This document shows, piece after piece, positions 16,993 through 26,456 of a stretch of DNA of 64,000 nucleotides; the first letter of the stretch is position 1; each line of letters starts with the position of its first letter. Under the pieces are notes generated by a model. That model saw only the letters and a list, made by a program, of their open reading frames with translations. It searched no databases and was not told where the DNA came from. This stretch comes from Candidatus Methanogaster sp. (GTDB lineage: Archaea; Halobacteriota; Methanosarcinia; Methanosarcinales; Methanogasteraceae). Location: NCBI GenBank assembly GCA_003194445.1, contig PQXF01000006.1:30423-94422 (forward strand), given 5' to 3'. Position numbers and translations under genes: made by a program.

Positions 16993-18191
16993 ACCTCTAC
17001 CTTCTTCATTTCTTCAAGGTTCCCAACTTCGTCTACAACTTTCGCAAGATTCTGACCTTGTTTTTCCCATGAAAACTCTTCTACTAATCTCTTTGCATTC
17101 ATCCCAATTCTTTTTCTCATTCCTGCGTCTTTTAGTAAAATGCGAATGCCCTCTGCAAATGCCTCTTCGTCGTCAGGATCACATACAAAAGCGGCATCAT
17201 TTTCTTTTAAAAATCTTGAAAGATCGCTTACTTCATCTATAACCATCGCCTTACCAAAAGCCATATATTCCAATACTTTGATCGGACAAGCAACGTCTGT
17301 GCAAAGAGTTTTAGGAAAAGGTAAAAGTAAAACTTCAGAACGAGCGATCAGTTCGTATGCTCCATTTAAAGGAACACTTCCAGTAAACACCACGTTTGTA
17401 AGTCCGTAGCTACGTGCAAGCTCTTCCAACTCTTGGCGATATTCAGAGGTTCCGCCCCCTATAATATAAAAGGTAGCCCCTTCATTTTTAAAAATGTTTG
17501 CCACCCTGATAATTTTATCAACGCTAGCCCATTTCGCTAAGGCACCCACAAAGGTAACCAGTCCTTTACGCTCTTCAACTCTCTTTTCAGTGATGTTTGC
17601 TACTTGGGAAGCGAAGTATCCGTTTGAGACAATCGAAATTTTGTGTTTAGGCGCGTTCCATTCATTAATGATAAATTTTGCCATTGTATCAGAGACGGTT
17701 ACAACTTTTATCGCTCGCTTCACTGCAATTCTCTCTAAAAAGTACGTATATCTTTGATAAAGGCTTTTTGGAACATACCATGGAAGGATTGCATAATTAA
17801 TCTCATCAAAAGCAACTCCGTGAATGTCTAACACATAACCGGAGAATCCTGTCATGGCAAAGTACCCCCCCACAGTACTTGATTCGATAAGGGTAATGGA
17901 ACTGTTTTTTTGCAATTCCTTTACTTTTTTAATAAGCAATCGTCTTCTTTGAAGAGTATTTGTTATTGACCCTCCTTTCTGCTTTATCGGTATATAAACA
18001 AGGTTAACTCCGTATGGATCAATCATTGATCTGTTCTTACTTGGTTTGGGTACTACGAGAGTCACATCAATTCCATTCTTTTTAAGTTCAGAAGCAAAAG
18101 CCATAATTCTACAAGTATACCCATTGAAGATGCTCAAGTCAGCATCAGCAGCCACAATTACACTTAATCGATCTGTATGTGTGTCCATCAT
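16989..18191 (-). CDS. family 4 (GT-B) glycosyltransferase
   Basis: Retaining GT-B glycosyltransferase, probably cytoplasmic face of the membrane. The C-terminal donor-binding half shows VTFVGALAKWASVDKIIRVA, VVFTGSVPLNG, and LPFPKTLCTDVACPIKVLEYMAFGKAMV, in which the usual E(x7)E motif is replaced by the KVLEYMA form common in the family. An N-terminal Rossmann half starts at LSVIVAADADL. 400 aa, normal. Separated by 15 bases from the preceding GT4 stop and overlapping the DUF2206 start (ATGA). Confidence 0.85.
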   Translation of the reverse strand: MMDTHTDRLSVIVAADADLSIFNGYTCRIMAFASELKKNGIDVTLVVPKPSKNRSMIDPYGVNLVYIPIKQKGGSITNTLQRRRLLIKKVKELQKNSSITLIESSTVGGYFAMTGFSGYVLDIHGVAFDEINYAILPWYVPKSLYQRYTYFLERIAVKRAIKVVTVSDTMAKFIINEWNAPKHKISIVSNGYFASQVANITEKRVEERKGLVTFVGALAKWASVDKIIRVANIFKNEGATFYIIGGGTSEYRQELEELARSYGLTNVVFTGSVPLNGAYELIARSEVLLLPFPKTLCTDVACPIKVLEYMAFGKAMVIDEVSDLSRFLKENDAAFVCDPDDEEAFAEGIRILLKDAGMRKRIGMNAKRLVEEFSWEKQGQNLAKVVDEVGNLEEMKKVEV

Positions 18192-18206
18192 TTCAAATCC
18201 CTTCTA

Positions 18207-19343
18207 TCATACACACTTTTCATACACCCTTTCTATATTTTCTATTATCTTATCCCAGTCATAATCTCTGGATTTTTTCTTTGCGTTCTCTTTAAACCTT
18301 TTTCTTAACTCATCGTCTACCAAAATTTTAAGTAATGCATTTTTCAGTCCTTTTTTGTTGTGTTCAACGACAAATCCAACTTTATCATCAATCCCTTCGA
18401 TAAAGTCTCCTTTATTTGTTGTTATTATAGGAACTCCGCAAGCTAATGCTTCTAAAAAAGTTATAGGAAACCCATAAAACCTTGGCGTGACGAAAACGTC
18501 CGCATCGACAAGTGCCATCATTTTCTCGTTTTCTGAAACGTGTCCAGTAAAGATAATTTTATTTTTAACATCCAAATCATTGACAAGTCTTTCTAGTTTA
18601 TTTTTATATCCATCATCGGGTCCAACAAGTATTAGTTTTGCATCATCTAAATCCTTTATTAAGTTCGAAAATGTCTTTAATAATAGGTCTATACCTTTGC
18701 TTTTATGAAGTCTTCCTAAATATAAAATCAGTTTTTCATTATTTCCAATTGAATATTTCTTTCTAAATTCTCCTTTTCTTGGAAAATTGTTAAATTCACT
18801 TAAATCAATACCGTTGGGGATAATTTCTACCTTATTTTTAGCAACCCCCATGGAGCTACACGCTTCAGCTTCACTTTGTGTTAAGGCGATGACTTTCGAA
18901 GCGCCTTTGTATAATTTATAGCCCCATATTATATCATACAACCTTTTCAATCTTTGAATTTCAATAATCCTTAAAATAGATCCATGAGTTTGTAAAACAT
19001 AAGGTACATCATATTTTATAGCATATTTATAAATAATATTATTTTGATATGCCCTTGCACCATTCAAATGGATAATATCATATTTTTTTATGTTTTTAAA
19101 TAGCCAATTTTTCATCGTCGGAGACGGTATAAATAGATGTAAATTGAATAAATAATCGAACGGTATAACCTCTACTCCTTCTTTTCCAATAATTTTGCTA
19201 TATCCTATATCAAATTTATAATTTGTGGTTATTATTGTAACATCATGCCCTCTCCTAGCCATGAATTTTGATATATTATATACTACATTTACGCCCCCGC
19301 CAAGTGCTGGATTAAAACGTGGAATAACCTGAAGTATTTTCAT
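18207..19343 (-). CDS. family 4 (GT-B) glycosyltransferase
   Basis: GT4 enzyme with the acceptor-side start MKILQVIPRFNPALGGGVNVV and donor-side blocks LILYLGRLHKSKGIDLLLKTF, IIFTGHVSENEKM and FPITFLEALACGVPIITT (the E(x7)E region). I start at ATG 19343 rather than the track start at 19358, because it overlaps the upstream stop as ATGA, the arrangement seen throughout this operon. 378 aa. AT-rich like its neighbours. Sugar specificity unknown. Confidence 0.88.
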   Translation of the reverse strand: MKILQVIPRFNPALGGGVNVVYNISKFMARRGHDVTIITTNYKFDIGYSKIIGKEGVEVIPFDYLFNLHLFIPSPTMKNWLFKNIKKYDIIHLNGARAYQNNIIYKYAIKYDVPYVLQTHGSILRIIEIQRLKRLYDIIWGYKLYKGASKVIALTQSEAEACSSMGVAKNKVEIIPNGIDLSEFNNFPRKGEFRKKYSIGNNEKLILYLGRLHKSKGIDLLLKTFSNLIKDLDDAKLILVGPDDGYKNKLERLVNDLDVKNKIIFTGHVSENEKMMALVDADVFVTPRFYGFPITFLEALACGVPIITTNKGDFIEGIDDKVGFVVEHNKKGLKNALLKILVDDELRKRFKENAKKKSRDYDWDKIIENIERVYEKCV

Positions 19344-20542
19344 CTTGAATTCACCCAACCAATTAGATCAGACACCAATTTCGCATTTTCAAATGTTTTT
19401 TTTCTTGATTTAGCTGAACAGTTCAATAGTAACTTCGAATAATGTTGTCTATTACCACACACTTTTGAGAAATTATCAGACAATTCTTCACTGAAATTTT
19501 GTCTACTGATATCTTCCACATCCACATATAGATCATTTAGACCGATCAAATCCAAAAAACTTTTTACCTTTCCACTGTACGATATGGGTACAAAAGGAAT
19601 CCCTAACATAGTCGCAATAATCATGGAATGTAGTCTCATGCCTATTAATATATCCGAGATGGAAAGCAAGGATAAAAAGTATCTAAAATCGCTGTTATGT
19701 TCAATGGGGATTGTCTTATCAGCATTAGACATAAATTCTATTATTTTTAGATATCCATTTATATCGCTTTCGACGGTTGGAAGAAACATCAATCTTCGGT
19801 TATATTTTTCTATAATATTATCAAATGTAGTTGCTAATATTTCTCTACGAGGCGATAAATCGATTTTACTTCCACCTGATTTCCGATATATATCATCATT
19901 GTATAACAAATTATGTGAAGTTATACCTATAACCTTTTCACTACCAAACAAATTATTTTTGATTAGATTCTCATTAATCATATTTTTATTTGGTATATCG
20001 ATTGCAAATGCAGGATCTGCCGTCTGTATTACGTTTGACACTCCACAATTTTCCAAAGCAATTTTTGATTTAGAATCTCTAACAGTAACTAAATCTGCGT
20101 CATTCAGAATTCTCTTACATAGTGTTTTTCCAAAATTGGTTTCGATTGGCCCCGCGCCAATTCCGTAGATGACTGTCTTTTTATTTTTTTTCTGAGCCAA
20201 ATACACCAAAGATAAGAAAATCGGAAGATAGTGTACTTTCAAATCCTGAAGTAGTTCACCGCCACCTAAAATAAATATATCACAGTTATCCATGGCTTTA
20301 TATACTCGTATTAATTCTCTTTCCATGATTTGACTCTTGATGAACTGCAATGGACCTTTCTTATATGATTGTGAAACGGGTGTAATATTATGCAAATCCC
20401 GAGTTTCATTTGGATTATTTGTTATAACAAAAAATTTAGCATCATCTACATATCTCTTCAGTGAGTTTATTATTCCCGACAGAATAGCCTCATCTCCGAT
20501 ATTATCCAATCCATAGTAGCCAGTTATTAAAATGTTAGTCAT
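19340..20542 (-). CDS. CsaB-like polysaccharide pyruvyl transferase
   Basis: Predicted to add a pyruvate ketal to a cell-surface sugar, using phosphoenolpyruvate. The N-terminus NILITGYYGLDNIGDEAILSG is the diagnostic CsaB/PS_pyruv_trans glycine motif; DIFILGGGELLQD, VIYGIGAGPIETNFGK and GMRLHSMIIATMLGIPFVPISYSGKV are the later conserved blocks, including the R-H pair. 400 aa. In bacteria such pyruvylation anchors S-layer proteins, and here it may decorate the surface glycan. Downstream gene overlap ATGA; upstream overlap with a 28-codon ORF. Confidence 0.87.
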   Translation of the reverse strand: MTNILITGYYGLDNIGDEAILSGIINSLKRYVDDAKFFVITNNPNETRDLHNITPVSQSYKKGPLQFIKSQIMERELIRVYKAMDNCDIFILGGGELLQDLKVHYLPIFLSLVYLAQKKNKKTVIYGIGAGPIETNFGKTLCKRILNDADLVTVRDSKSKIALENCGVSNVIQTADPAFAIDIPNKNMINENLIKNNLFGSEKVIGITSHNLLYNDDIYRKSGGSKIDLSPRREILATTFDNIIEKYNRRLMFLPTVESDINGYLKIIEFMSNADKTIPIEHNSDFRYFLSLLSISDILIGMRLHSMIIATMLGIPFVPISYSGKVKSFLDLIGLNDLYVDVEDISRQNFSEELSDNFSKVCGNRQHYSKLLLNCSAKSRKKTFENAKLVSDLIGWVNSR

Positions 20543-20621
20543 GCACTTCCACCTCCGTTAACCCTGCAGATTTTTTAAGATGTTGGATTGTTATATCTAC
20601 GCCATAATCTACGAATTTCAT
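20535..20621 (-). CDS. 28-codon coupled small ORF
   Basis: Not in the ORF track. ATG at 20621 overlaps the stop of the radical SAM gene as ATGA, and its stop at 20535 overlaps the start of the CsaB-like gene by eight bases, so it fills the gap between two genes exactly as a translated member of the operon would. The peptide begins MKFVDYGVDITIQHLKKSAG and has no membrane segment. It may be a genuine small protein, a translational coupler, or the last scrap of a deleted gene. No homologue recognised. Confidence 0.45.
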   Translation of the reverse strand: MKFVDYGVDITIQHLKKSAGLTEVEVHD

Positions 20622-22066
20622 TTCCTTCCTCTCCCCACGTACTTCATAAATACCTTCGCAGACTTTATCATCCCTTTCAACTCATGCAATCCGTTTTTCC
20701 GCAGTACATTACTCATTGCTACTGGTATATACGAAGGGCTTAAATAATATTCCTTCAACCCTCGGTCCACATAATTCTCTATATCTTCTTTTGTAAACTC
20801 CGGATATGATACGATGCACTTCTGGAATCCATTTTCATCAATGGACTCTTCCAAATTCTCTGTTAGTAAATATCCATTCTCTTTACACCACCTGTAAAAC
20901 TCAGTTCCTGGGATCGGTGACGCTATTGCTATTTGTAATATGTTCGGTTTAAGTTCTTTTATAAACTTCAACGTTTTCTCAGCAGTCTCTTTTGTTTCTC
21001 CAGGCAAACCAATGATAAAATCACCGTGCATCAGTAACCTCGCCTTTTTCACATCCTTAGCAAATGTCTTCGTCTGTTCTATGTTAGTCCCTTTTTTGAT
21101 ATTTTTGAGTATTTCATTACTTCCTGATTCGCATCCAACAATAAGAAGCCTGCAACCAGCATCTTTCATCTGTTTCATCGTCTCATAATCTAAGTCAGCT
21201 CTTGCGTTGCAAGACCATGTGATGTCAATTTTTCTTTTCCTTATTCCATCACATACATCTCGCACTAGTTTTTTGTTTATCGTAAAGGTATCATCTTCAA
21301 TAAAAATCTCTTTTACTTCCGGAAGTTCCTTTGTTATGTATTCAAACTCATCCGTGATGTTTTCAGCACTCCTTACTCGATATTTTCTACCCATCAAAGT
21401 TACAGGCCATGAACAGAAAGTGCATTTATGCGGACATCCTCGCCCCGTGAATATTTGAACTTCGGGATAAAGCGACTGGCTTAAGAAATAATCTTTTATA
21501 TTGAGGTGTTCTTTATAGATTCTTGATACAAAAGGCATCTTGTCCAGATCTTCAGAGGTGGTGAACTCCCTGTCCGGATTATGGACTATTTTTCTACTTT
21601 CTTTATAGGAAATACCTTTAACTCCTTTTAAATCTTCTTCATATACTCCAGCGATCTCTTTTAATGCAATATCATACTCAAATCTTGCAACAATGTCTAT
21701 TCCATCACTTTCCAGTATCTTATCCGGAAATTGTGATGTTGGGGGACCAACTAAAACAGTTTGTGCTTCTGTATGCTCTTTTAGTGATGCGGCTACATTT
21801 ATGTCATTGCTCAGGCTTGAGAAGTTACTATCTACAACTATTAAATCCGGTCTGAATTTCTTCGCATCTCCTATAACATCTTCAGTGCCCAATTTCCTTG
21901 CTGGAGCATCGACCAACTTAACGTTAAAATCTTCTTCCAACACTCCCGTAGCATAAGCAAGCCACTTTGGATAATCCAAACCACCGCTTCTGGCCGCAGC
22001 GCCCTGCCACCGCCCGCATCTAACAAAGTTAGGCAGAAAAGGAGGATTTAACAAATATATTTTCAT
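20618..22066 (-). CDS. B12-binding radical SAM protein
   Basis: Fe-S enzyme of the cobalamin-dependent radical SAM class; such enzymes methylate or rearrange unactivated carbons. The cluster motif GRGCPHKCTFCSW (CxxxCxxC) lies near residue 210, preceded by a B12-binding-like domain (LVDAPARKLGTEDV, DLIVVDSNFSS, TVLVGPPTSQ) that lacks an obvious DxHxxG, as in many members. I moved the start to ATG 22066 (MKIYLLNPP), giving the usual N-terminus and an ATGA overlap with the upstream GT4. 482 aa. In this operon it may modify a sugar or the polyprenol carrier; substrate unknown. Confidence 0.85.
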   Translation of the reverse strand: MKIYLLNPPFLPNFVRCGRWQGAAARSGGLDYPKWLAYATGVLEEDFNVKLVDAPARKLGTEDVIGDAKKFRPDLIVVDSNFSSLSNDINVAASLKEHTEAQTVLVGPPTSQFPDKILESDGIDIVARFEYDIALKEIAGVYEEDLKGVKGISYKESRKIVHNPDREFTTSEDLDKMPFVSRIYKEHLNIKDYFLSQSLYPEVQIFTGRGCPHKCTFCSWPVTLMGRKYRVRSAENITDEFEYITKELPEVKEIFIEDDTFTINKKLVRDVCDGIRKRKIDITWSCNARADLDYETMKQMKDAGCRLLIVGCESGSNEILKNIKKGTNIEQTKTFAKDVKKARLLMHGDFIIGLPGETKETAEKTLKFIKELKPNILQIAIASPIPGTEFYRWCKENGYLLTENLEESIDENGFQKCIVSYPEFTKEDIENYVDRGLKEYYLSPSYIPVAMSNVLRKNGLHELKGMIKSAKVFMKYVGRGRK

Positions 22067-23250
22067 GATGGCGCTCCCATTAATATCTTTTCTAACTTCG
22101 AAGTAATTAATGACCAATTGTAGTTCTTTTCAACAAATTTTCTGCCTTCGGATTCCATCTTTTTTCGTAAATCCTCATCGTTGTAAAGTTCAATTATTCT
22201 ATTTTTGTATTCTTCACTATTGGACGCATATAACACTCGATTCTGGACTGTTGCCGTTATACCCTCTACTTTAGTTGAAATGACTGGTTTCTCACAAGCC
22301 AGATATTCAAACAACTTTAAAGGCAACGAATTTTGAGAAACCGCATCAAGTTTGAATGGAATGATGCACACATCCATACACGAGATATATTTTGGAACTT
22401 GTGTGTAAGGTACGGTTCCTGTAAATATGGCATTCTTTAATAATCCGTATTTCCTTGCTAACTTCATGGTCTCCTCGTATCCCACCCCTCCTCCTACTAT
22501 CAGCAGATTTATATCAAGCTTCTCGCTTAATTGCTTCACCGATATGAACAAAGGTTCCAAATCTATCCATTCCCTCAAAACACCAACATGCCCTATAACA
22601 AAAGCATTATTTATGCCCAATTCTTTTCTGATATCATCTGAAGGGTATTTTCTAAATAATTTGGTATCCACGCCGTTAGGAATCAGTTCTGACTTATTTG
22701 AAGGTATCTTACATGAGGATCTCAAAGAATCGGTAGTGTAACTAACTTTTGTAGATATGTGAATATTTTTCTTCATCACTAAATCGCCAATAAAATATCC
22801 GATAGGTCTTAATAAATTAGGTACTTGTGGCGACGTTTTAATCATTTCAGGTAAATCATCGGCTACGTCGTAAATGGTGTTTACACCCACAGATTTCATT
22901 TTTTTAGCCACAGCATATCCGGAAATGAGGGCATTGTAATTAAAATGCACATCAAAGTCGCGATATCTGGCTTTTCGTAATAGGTTATCAACAGTTTTGA
23001 TAGAATACATTTCTTGGAACACTGGACTGATTTTTTTTTCTGTTAAGTATATGCTACTAATTTTATCAAACAAATCCTCAAAATCTTCGCCATATTCCTT
23101 TGATTTATCATCCCATTCAGCTTTCCACCAATCGTTAATACTTAAAACAGTGATTTCATGATTTTTAGATAGGTACATTAAAAATTGATGTAGTCTACTA
23201 TTATGAGCTGATTTTTTAAGGTCTACAATAGACGTTATTAAGATTTTCAT
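22063..23250 (-). CDS. family 4 (GT-B) glycosyltransferase
   Basis: GT4 enzyme of 395 aa. Donor-domain blocks: FVIGHVGVLREWIDLEPLF, LLIVGGGVGYEETM, AIFTGTVPYTQVPKY and SLPLKLFEYLACEKPVIST, where the E(x7)E position is KLFEYLA. The N-terminal half contains YDVADDLPEMI, common in surface-glycan GT4 proteins. Its stop overlaps the radical SAM start. Upstream is a decayed GT2 fragment, so this is now the first gene after a 245-base gap and may use its own promoter. Confidence 0.86.
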   Translation of the reverse strand: MKILITSIVDLKKSAHNSRLHQFLMYLSKNHEITVLSINDWWKAEWDDKSKEYGEDFEDLFDKISSIYLTEKKISPVFQEMYSIKTVDNLLRKARYRDFDVHFNYNALISGYAVAKKMKSVGVNTIYDVADDLPEMIKTSPQVPNLLRPIGYFIGDLVMKKNIHISTKVSYTTDSLRSSCKIPSNKSELIPNGVDTKLFRKYPSDDIRKELGINNAFVIGHVGVLREWIDLEPLFISVKQLSEKLDINLLIVGGGVGYEETMKLARKYGLLKNAIFTGTVPYTQVPKYISCMDVCIIPFKLDAVSQNSLPLKLFEYLACEKPVISTKVEGITATVQNRVLYASNSEEYKNRIIELYNDEDLRKKMESEGRKFVEKNYNWSLITSKLEKILMGAPS

Positions 23251-23300
23251 TTATGAGATTCCTCTCACGATCGAAATGCATAACCGCACAAATTCTTCTT

Positions 23301-23408
23301 TCACTTCTCCACCGTACGATCAGTCGAATGCTCATCGACCACGATCACCTCATGCGACTTGAGGGATTTGGAGAATGCCGCCTCAAGACATCGCCCGATT
23401 TTATCCAT
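23301..23408 (-). pseudogene. N-terminal scrap of a family 2 glycosyltransferase
   Basis: A 35-codon frame absent from the ORF track, reading GRCLEAAFSKSLKSHEVIVV then DEHSTDRTVEK before a stop. This is the sugar-nucleotide-binding start of GT2 enzymes (CLEALfxQsl...EVIVVDDhStDxT). The remainder of the gene is missing between it and the GT4 gene, so one glycosyltransferase has been lost from the operon. Confidence 0.6.
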
Positions 23409-23495
23409 TTCTTTTCTTCTCCTCTTTTTCTTTCCTAACTACATTCAATATCACATCAAATCCCCGCATTATATCATCCGGCAAGTTAAACGCCA

Positions 23496-24389
23496 TCATC
23501 CTTTCTCATTCTTTAGCCTCTCAAATAACTGCGATATCGAATGTAATATGATCCCGGTGAAGGTTGCAAATGTTCCGATAATAAACAATAAAATCATGAG
23601 CAATGCAGGTCCAAATGCCAGAGAGCCACTTGCATTATAAATATTTGCGACCCATACGCCGACTATAGCCCCGATACCCATAGTTACAATCCCAAGCCCT
23701 CCAAATACATGTAACGGGCGGTTATACTCAAAAACCTTTATTAAATCTACCAGTACCCCTAACCCATGCGACACCGGATTCTGTGATGATGTGCCTTCAA
23801 TGTCATATCTCACATCTATCGGAATCTCCACCACGTTCAAATTGCGATCCCTTACCTGCGTTAATATCTCTGAACCCGCACCCATATCATGATTTCTTAT
23901 TTTGATCCCCTCTATCGCTCTTCTGCTATAAGCCCGGTAGCCACTTTGGGAATCCGTAGTTTCCATATCCCCGGCAAGCTCTGTAAACCTGTTTAATACT
24001 TTCATTCCCATAATCCGGTATTTAGGTATCGTCTTATTCTCTTCCAGAAAGCGCGAACCGATCACAACGTCTGCGTTACCGGTTTCCATCGCTTTGACAA
24101 AATCCGGAATATATGCCGGATCGTGCTGCCCGTCTCCATCCAGAATGACCATGGCCTCAAAACCATCGCTCTTTGCATAATCAAAGCAGGATCGGATTGC
24201 TGCACCGTAGCCCATATTCACATCATGCGAGACGACCACCGCACCCGCCGCTGCCGCCACAGCCCCGGTATCATCAGTAGATCCGTCATCAACCACCACG
24301 ACATCATCCGCGTACTTCCGCGCCTTCAGTACGACCGATCCGATTGATATGCCCTCATCATAGCACGGAATTGCTGCAAGTGTCTTCAT
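23496..24389 (-). CDS. DPM-type family 2 glycosyltransferase
   Basis: Polyprenyl-phosphate sugar synthase-like GT2. MKTLAAIPCYDEGISIGSVV, VVVVDDGSTDDT, MGYGAAIRSCFDYA and ILDGDGQHDPAYIPDFV form the complete donor and metal site. Two C-terminal hydrophobic segments (about residues 225-250 and 260-290) anchor it. I start at ATG 24389, preceded by GGGGTGA, rather than the track start at 24440, because the upstream residues are unlike the family. 297 aa. Probably charges polyprenol phosphate for the membrane glycosyltransferases downstream such as the DUF2206 protein. Confidence 0.9.
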   Translation of the reverse strand: MKTLAAIPCYDEGISIGSVVLKARKYADDVVVVDDGSTDDTGAVAAAAGAVVVSHDVNMGYGAAIRSCFDYAKSDGFEAMVILDGDGQHDPAYIPDFVKAMETGNADVVIGSRFLEENKTIPKYRIMGMKVLNRFTELAGDMETTDSQSGYRAYSRRAIEGIKIRNHDMGAGSEILTQVRDRNLNVVEIPIDVRYDIEGTSSQNPVSHGLGVLVDLIKVFEYNRPLHVFGGLGIVTMGIGAIVGVWVANIYNASGSLAFGPALLMILLFIIGTFATFTGIILHSISQLFERLKNEKG

Positions 24390-24481
24390 GTTTTCACCCC
24401 GGTATTCAACACAATCATGTTCTCGATCAGGCTTCGTCACAACTTACCATGTCATTAGCTACCAACCGCACTTAAATGCAG

Positions 24482-24691
24482 TTACCCTGCTAAAATGCCT
24501 CGCATTACCCACGCACCCGCAAAATCGTCCAACTTGTTCCTATATGTCAGTGGTAGTGACTCTGCCGGCGCTTCATCGATCGAAACCTGCCTCTTAAATC
24601 GATCAATGAGAATACGCATAAAGACATTTAATTCCACACAAATCATGGGGCTTGTTGTTGTCGTCGTAACATTCTCCACCCTTCTTCTCAC
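24482..24691 (-). CDS. hypothetical small protein
   Basis: 69 codons preceded by GGGAGGTGAG and by TATA-like ATATAATA sequences about 30 bases upstream, so expression is plausible. The peptide has FKRQVSIDEAPAESLPLTY and LDDFAGAW, faintly like small archaeal antitoxins, but I do not recognise it. The likely start may be an internal ATG. Could equally be a remnant. Confidence 0.3.
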   Translation of the reverse strand: MRRRVENVTTTTTSPMICVELNVFMRILIDRFKRQVSIDEAPAESLPLTYRNKLDDFAGAWVMRGILAG

Positions 24692-24933
24692 CTCCCATCC
24701 GTAGTATTATATACACTCTTCATCCTATATAAAACCTCGTCTACAATATCTCCGAAAGAAAATTGGTTCTCTGGTATCATCTCGTGATGGTAAATAAAAG
24801 CTCTATCGAATTAATCACTTATTCAGGAATCCGGTATTGGTTTCGGAGAGTTTATCTCTTTTTCCGGTTAGTTGTACTATCCGGATCGTAGACCAACCGA
24901 TATCGAGGGGGACAGGAGAGCTGATATCCGGTT

Positions 24934-25956
24934 TTATGGCGTATAGTCTCGCAGTATCGAGCCGTCACGGTTTAACAAGACGATGCGCACGCATGGAGCA
25001 TCTTCTTTTGCAGCGGCAAGCGTCCGGTCGATCCGTATGTCATCAGGGTTTTGGTCGATTAATTCCTGAGTCGTGAGACTGCCGGATCCGCGCAATATAT
25101 CAGGATCGATCCATTTCAGGATCAGTCCCGGAAGTCCACAGACGATCACTCCGTTTTTGTCCTTTGCAGCAGCAAGTCCCTCCGAGATCCGGTTTCCTAC
25201 CATGACAACCGTGTGATCCGGAAACAGCATATTCGAGTATCTCATGCCGAGGCGTCCGGTGGTCAGCACCACCCGATCTGCCTGCTGTATCAGTTCCTGC
25301 TTCGTCTCGAGTAGGTGTTCGTTCCACGGCTCGACAAAACCTGTGGTTCCGAGTATCGATATCCCACAGGTGACCCCGACCCTGCTGTTCAGCGTCTCAA
25401 GAGCGATCTCCTCGCCTCGCGGAACATAGATCAGAACGTCTGTACCGGAAATGCCGATCTCGCGTACAGCTTTTCTGATTGCTGTGCGTATCTGCTTCAG
25501 CGGAACCGGATTGATCGCAGGCACACCTCTCTTAACCCCGATGCCGCCCCCCGCTGTAATCGTGATACCATCACCGGAATTATCAGCATTACCAGCACCG
25601 TCCGATTCATGCGCTTCCGCCACGATCTCGATCCCGCCTGTGACGTCGAACCCGTGATCCCCGCAGTCCTTGATCACAGACGCCTTGCCGCCTGACGCCG
25701 AGACTGGCAGCGTCACCTCGATTCCAACCGGTGTCAGGACGGTGACATGCTCGATTGTGCGTTTGAGCGAGAGCACAGCCGCCTTTGCCGCTGCTGTTGC
25801 AGTTGTTCCCGTGGTATACCCGCGCCGCAACACCGAGCCGTCAGCAAGCAGCACGAGCCGTCCACTTGCTATGCCTGCGCTCAGTTCGTCTTCAGAGAGT
25901 GTAGCGCGCTTTATCCATTCCGAAGGGATTTCGAAGTTGTTGACAGGGTCTTTCAT
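24934..25956 (-). CDS. cbiD: cobalt-precorrin-5B (C1)-methyltransferase
   Basis: Methylates C1 of cobalt-precorrin-5B with SAM in the anaerobic cobalamin pathway. The diagnostic RRGYTTGTTATAAAKAAVL is near residue 45, with AGGGIGVKRGVPAINPVPL and GTTGFVEPWNEHL later. 340 aa, normal. Starts inside the leuD stop (ATGA), so it is the third gene of leuC-leuD-cbiD, an unrelated pathway pairing that suggests simple co-transcription. Supplies corrinoid needed for methyltransferases and the B12-binding radical SAM enzyme. Confidence 0.94.
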   Translation of the reverse strand: MKDPVNNFEIPSEWIKRATLSEDELSAGIASGRLVLLADGSVLRRGYTTGTTATAAAKAAVLSLKRTIEHVTVLTPVGIEVTLPVSASGGKASVIKDCGDHGFDVTGGIEIVAEAHESDGAGNADNSGDGITITAGGGIGVKRGVPAINPVPLKQIRTAIRKAVREIGISGTDVLIYVPRGEEIALETLNSRVGVTCGISILGTTGFVEPWNEHLLETKQELIQQADRVVLTTGRLGMRYSNMLFPDHTVVMVGNRISEGLAAAKDKNGVIVCGLPGLILKWIDPDILRGSGSLTTQELIDQNPDDIRIDRTLAAAKEDAPCVRIVLLNRDGSILRDYTP

Positions 25957-26456
25957 CCTGTTCTCATAAGTTTCCTCTTCGTATTCTCGATGAGCCCGAC
26001 ATCGAGCAGATCTACCAGAAAATCAGGAAGCGAAGGGAATGTGCATCCCGCGCTGGTATTCGTATTCACGATCTTTCCGTCCTCGAAATCGATAGCAAGA
26101 ACGTCCCCATCTGCTGCATCGACATCGCACTCGACAAGCGGTAGCCCGATGTTGATGCTGTTTCGGTAAAATATCCGTGCGAAACTCGGCGCAATCACGC
26201 ACTTGATCCCGGCGCCCAGTAGAGCGCGTGGCGCATGTTCCCTTGATGACCCGCTGCCGAAATTGGGTCCGGCAACGATGATGTCACCATCTGAGACATC
26301 TTTTGCAAAGTCTGGTCTCACGTTCTCGAATGCGTGCTTTGCAAGTTCCTGCCGATCACCAGTCACGAGATATATCGCTGGAATGATCTGATCGGTGTCC
26401 ACGTTCTCTGAAAATCGCCATACTCTGCCTTTGATATATTTTTCCATCGCAGTCAC
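25953..26456 (-). CDS. leuD: 3-isopropylmalate dehydratase small subunit family
   Basis: Swivel-domain subunit of an aconitase-family hydro-lyase, acting with LeuC. KGRVWRFSENVDTDQIIPA is the family start, and IVAGPNFGSGSSREHAP is the signature binding loop. The specificity loop reads IYLVTGD, closer to isopropylmalate isomerase (YLV-type) than to homoaconitase (YLRT-type) of methanogens, so leucine synthesis is the better guess, but not proven. The GTG start overlaps the leuC stop; ATG at 26447 is the alternative. 167 aa. Confidence 0.88.
   Translation of the reverse strand: MTAMEKYIKGRVWRFSENVDTDQIIPAIYLVTGDRQELAKHAFENVRPDFAKDVSDGDIIVAGPNFGSGSSREHAPRALLGAGIKCVIAPSFARIFYRNSINIGLPLVECDVDAADGDVLAIDFEDGKIVNTNTSAGCTFPSLPDFLVDLLDVGLIENTKRKLMRTG

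Noticed and set aside
25315-26169. Overlapping plus-strand ORFs opposite cbiD and leuD
   Set aside because: Reverse-strand shadows of two conserved enzymes.
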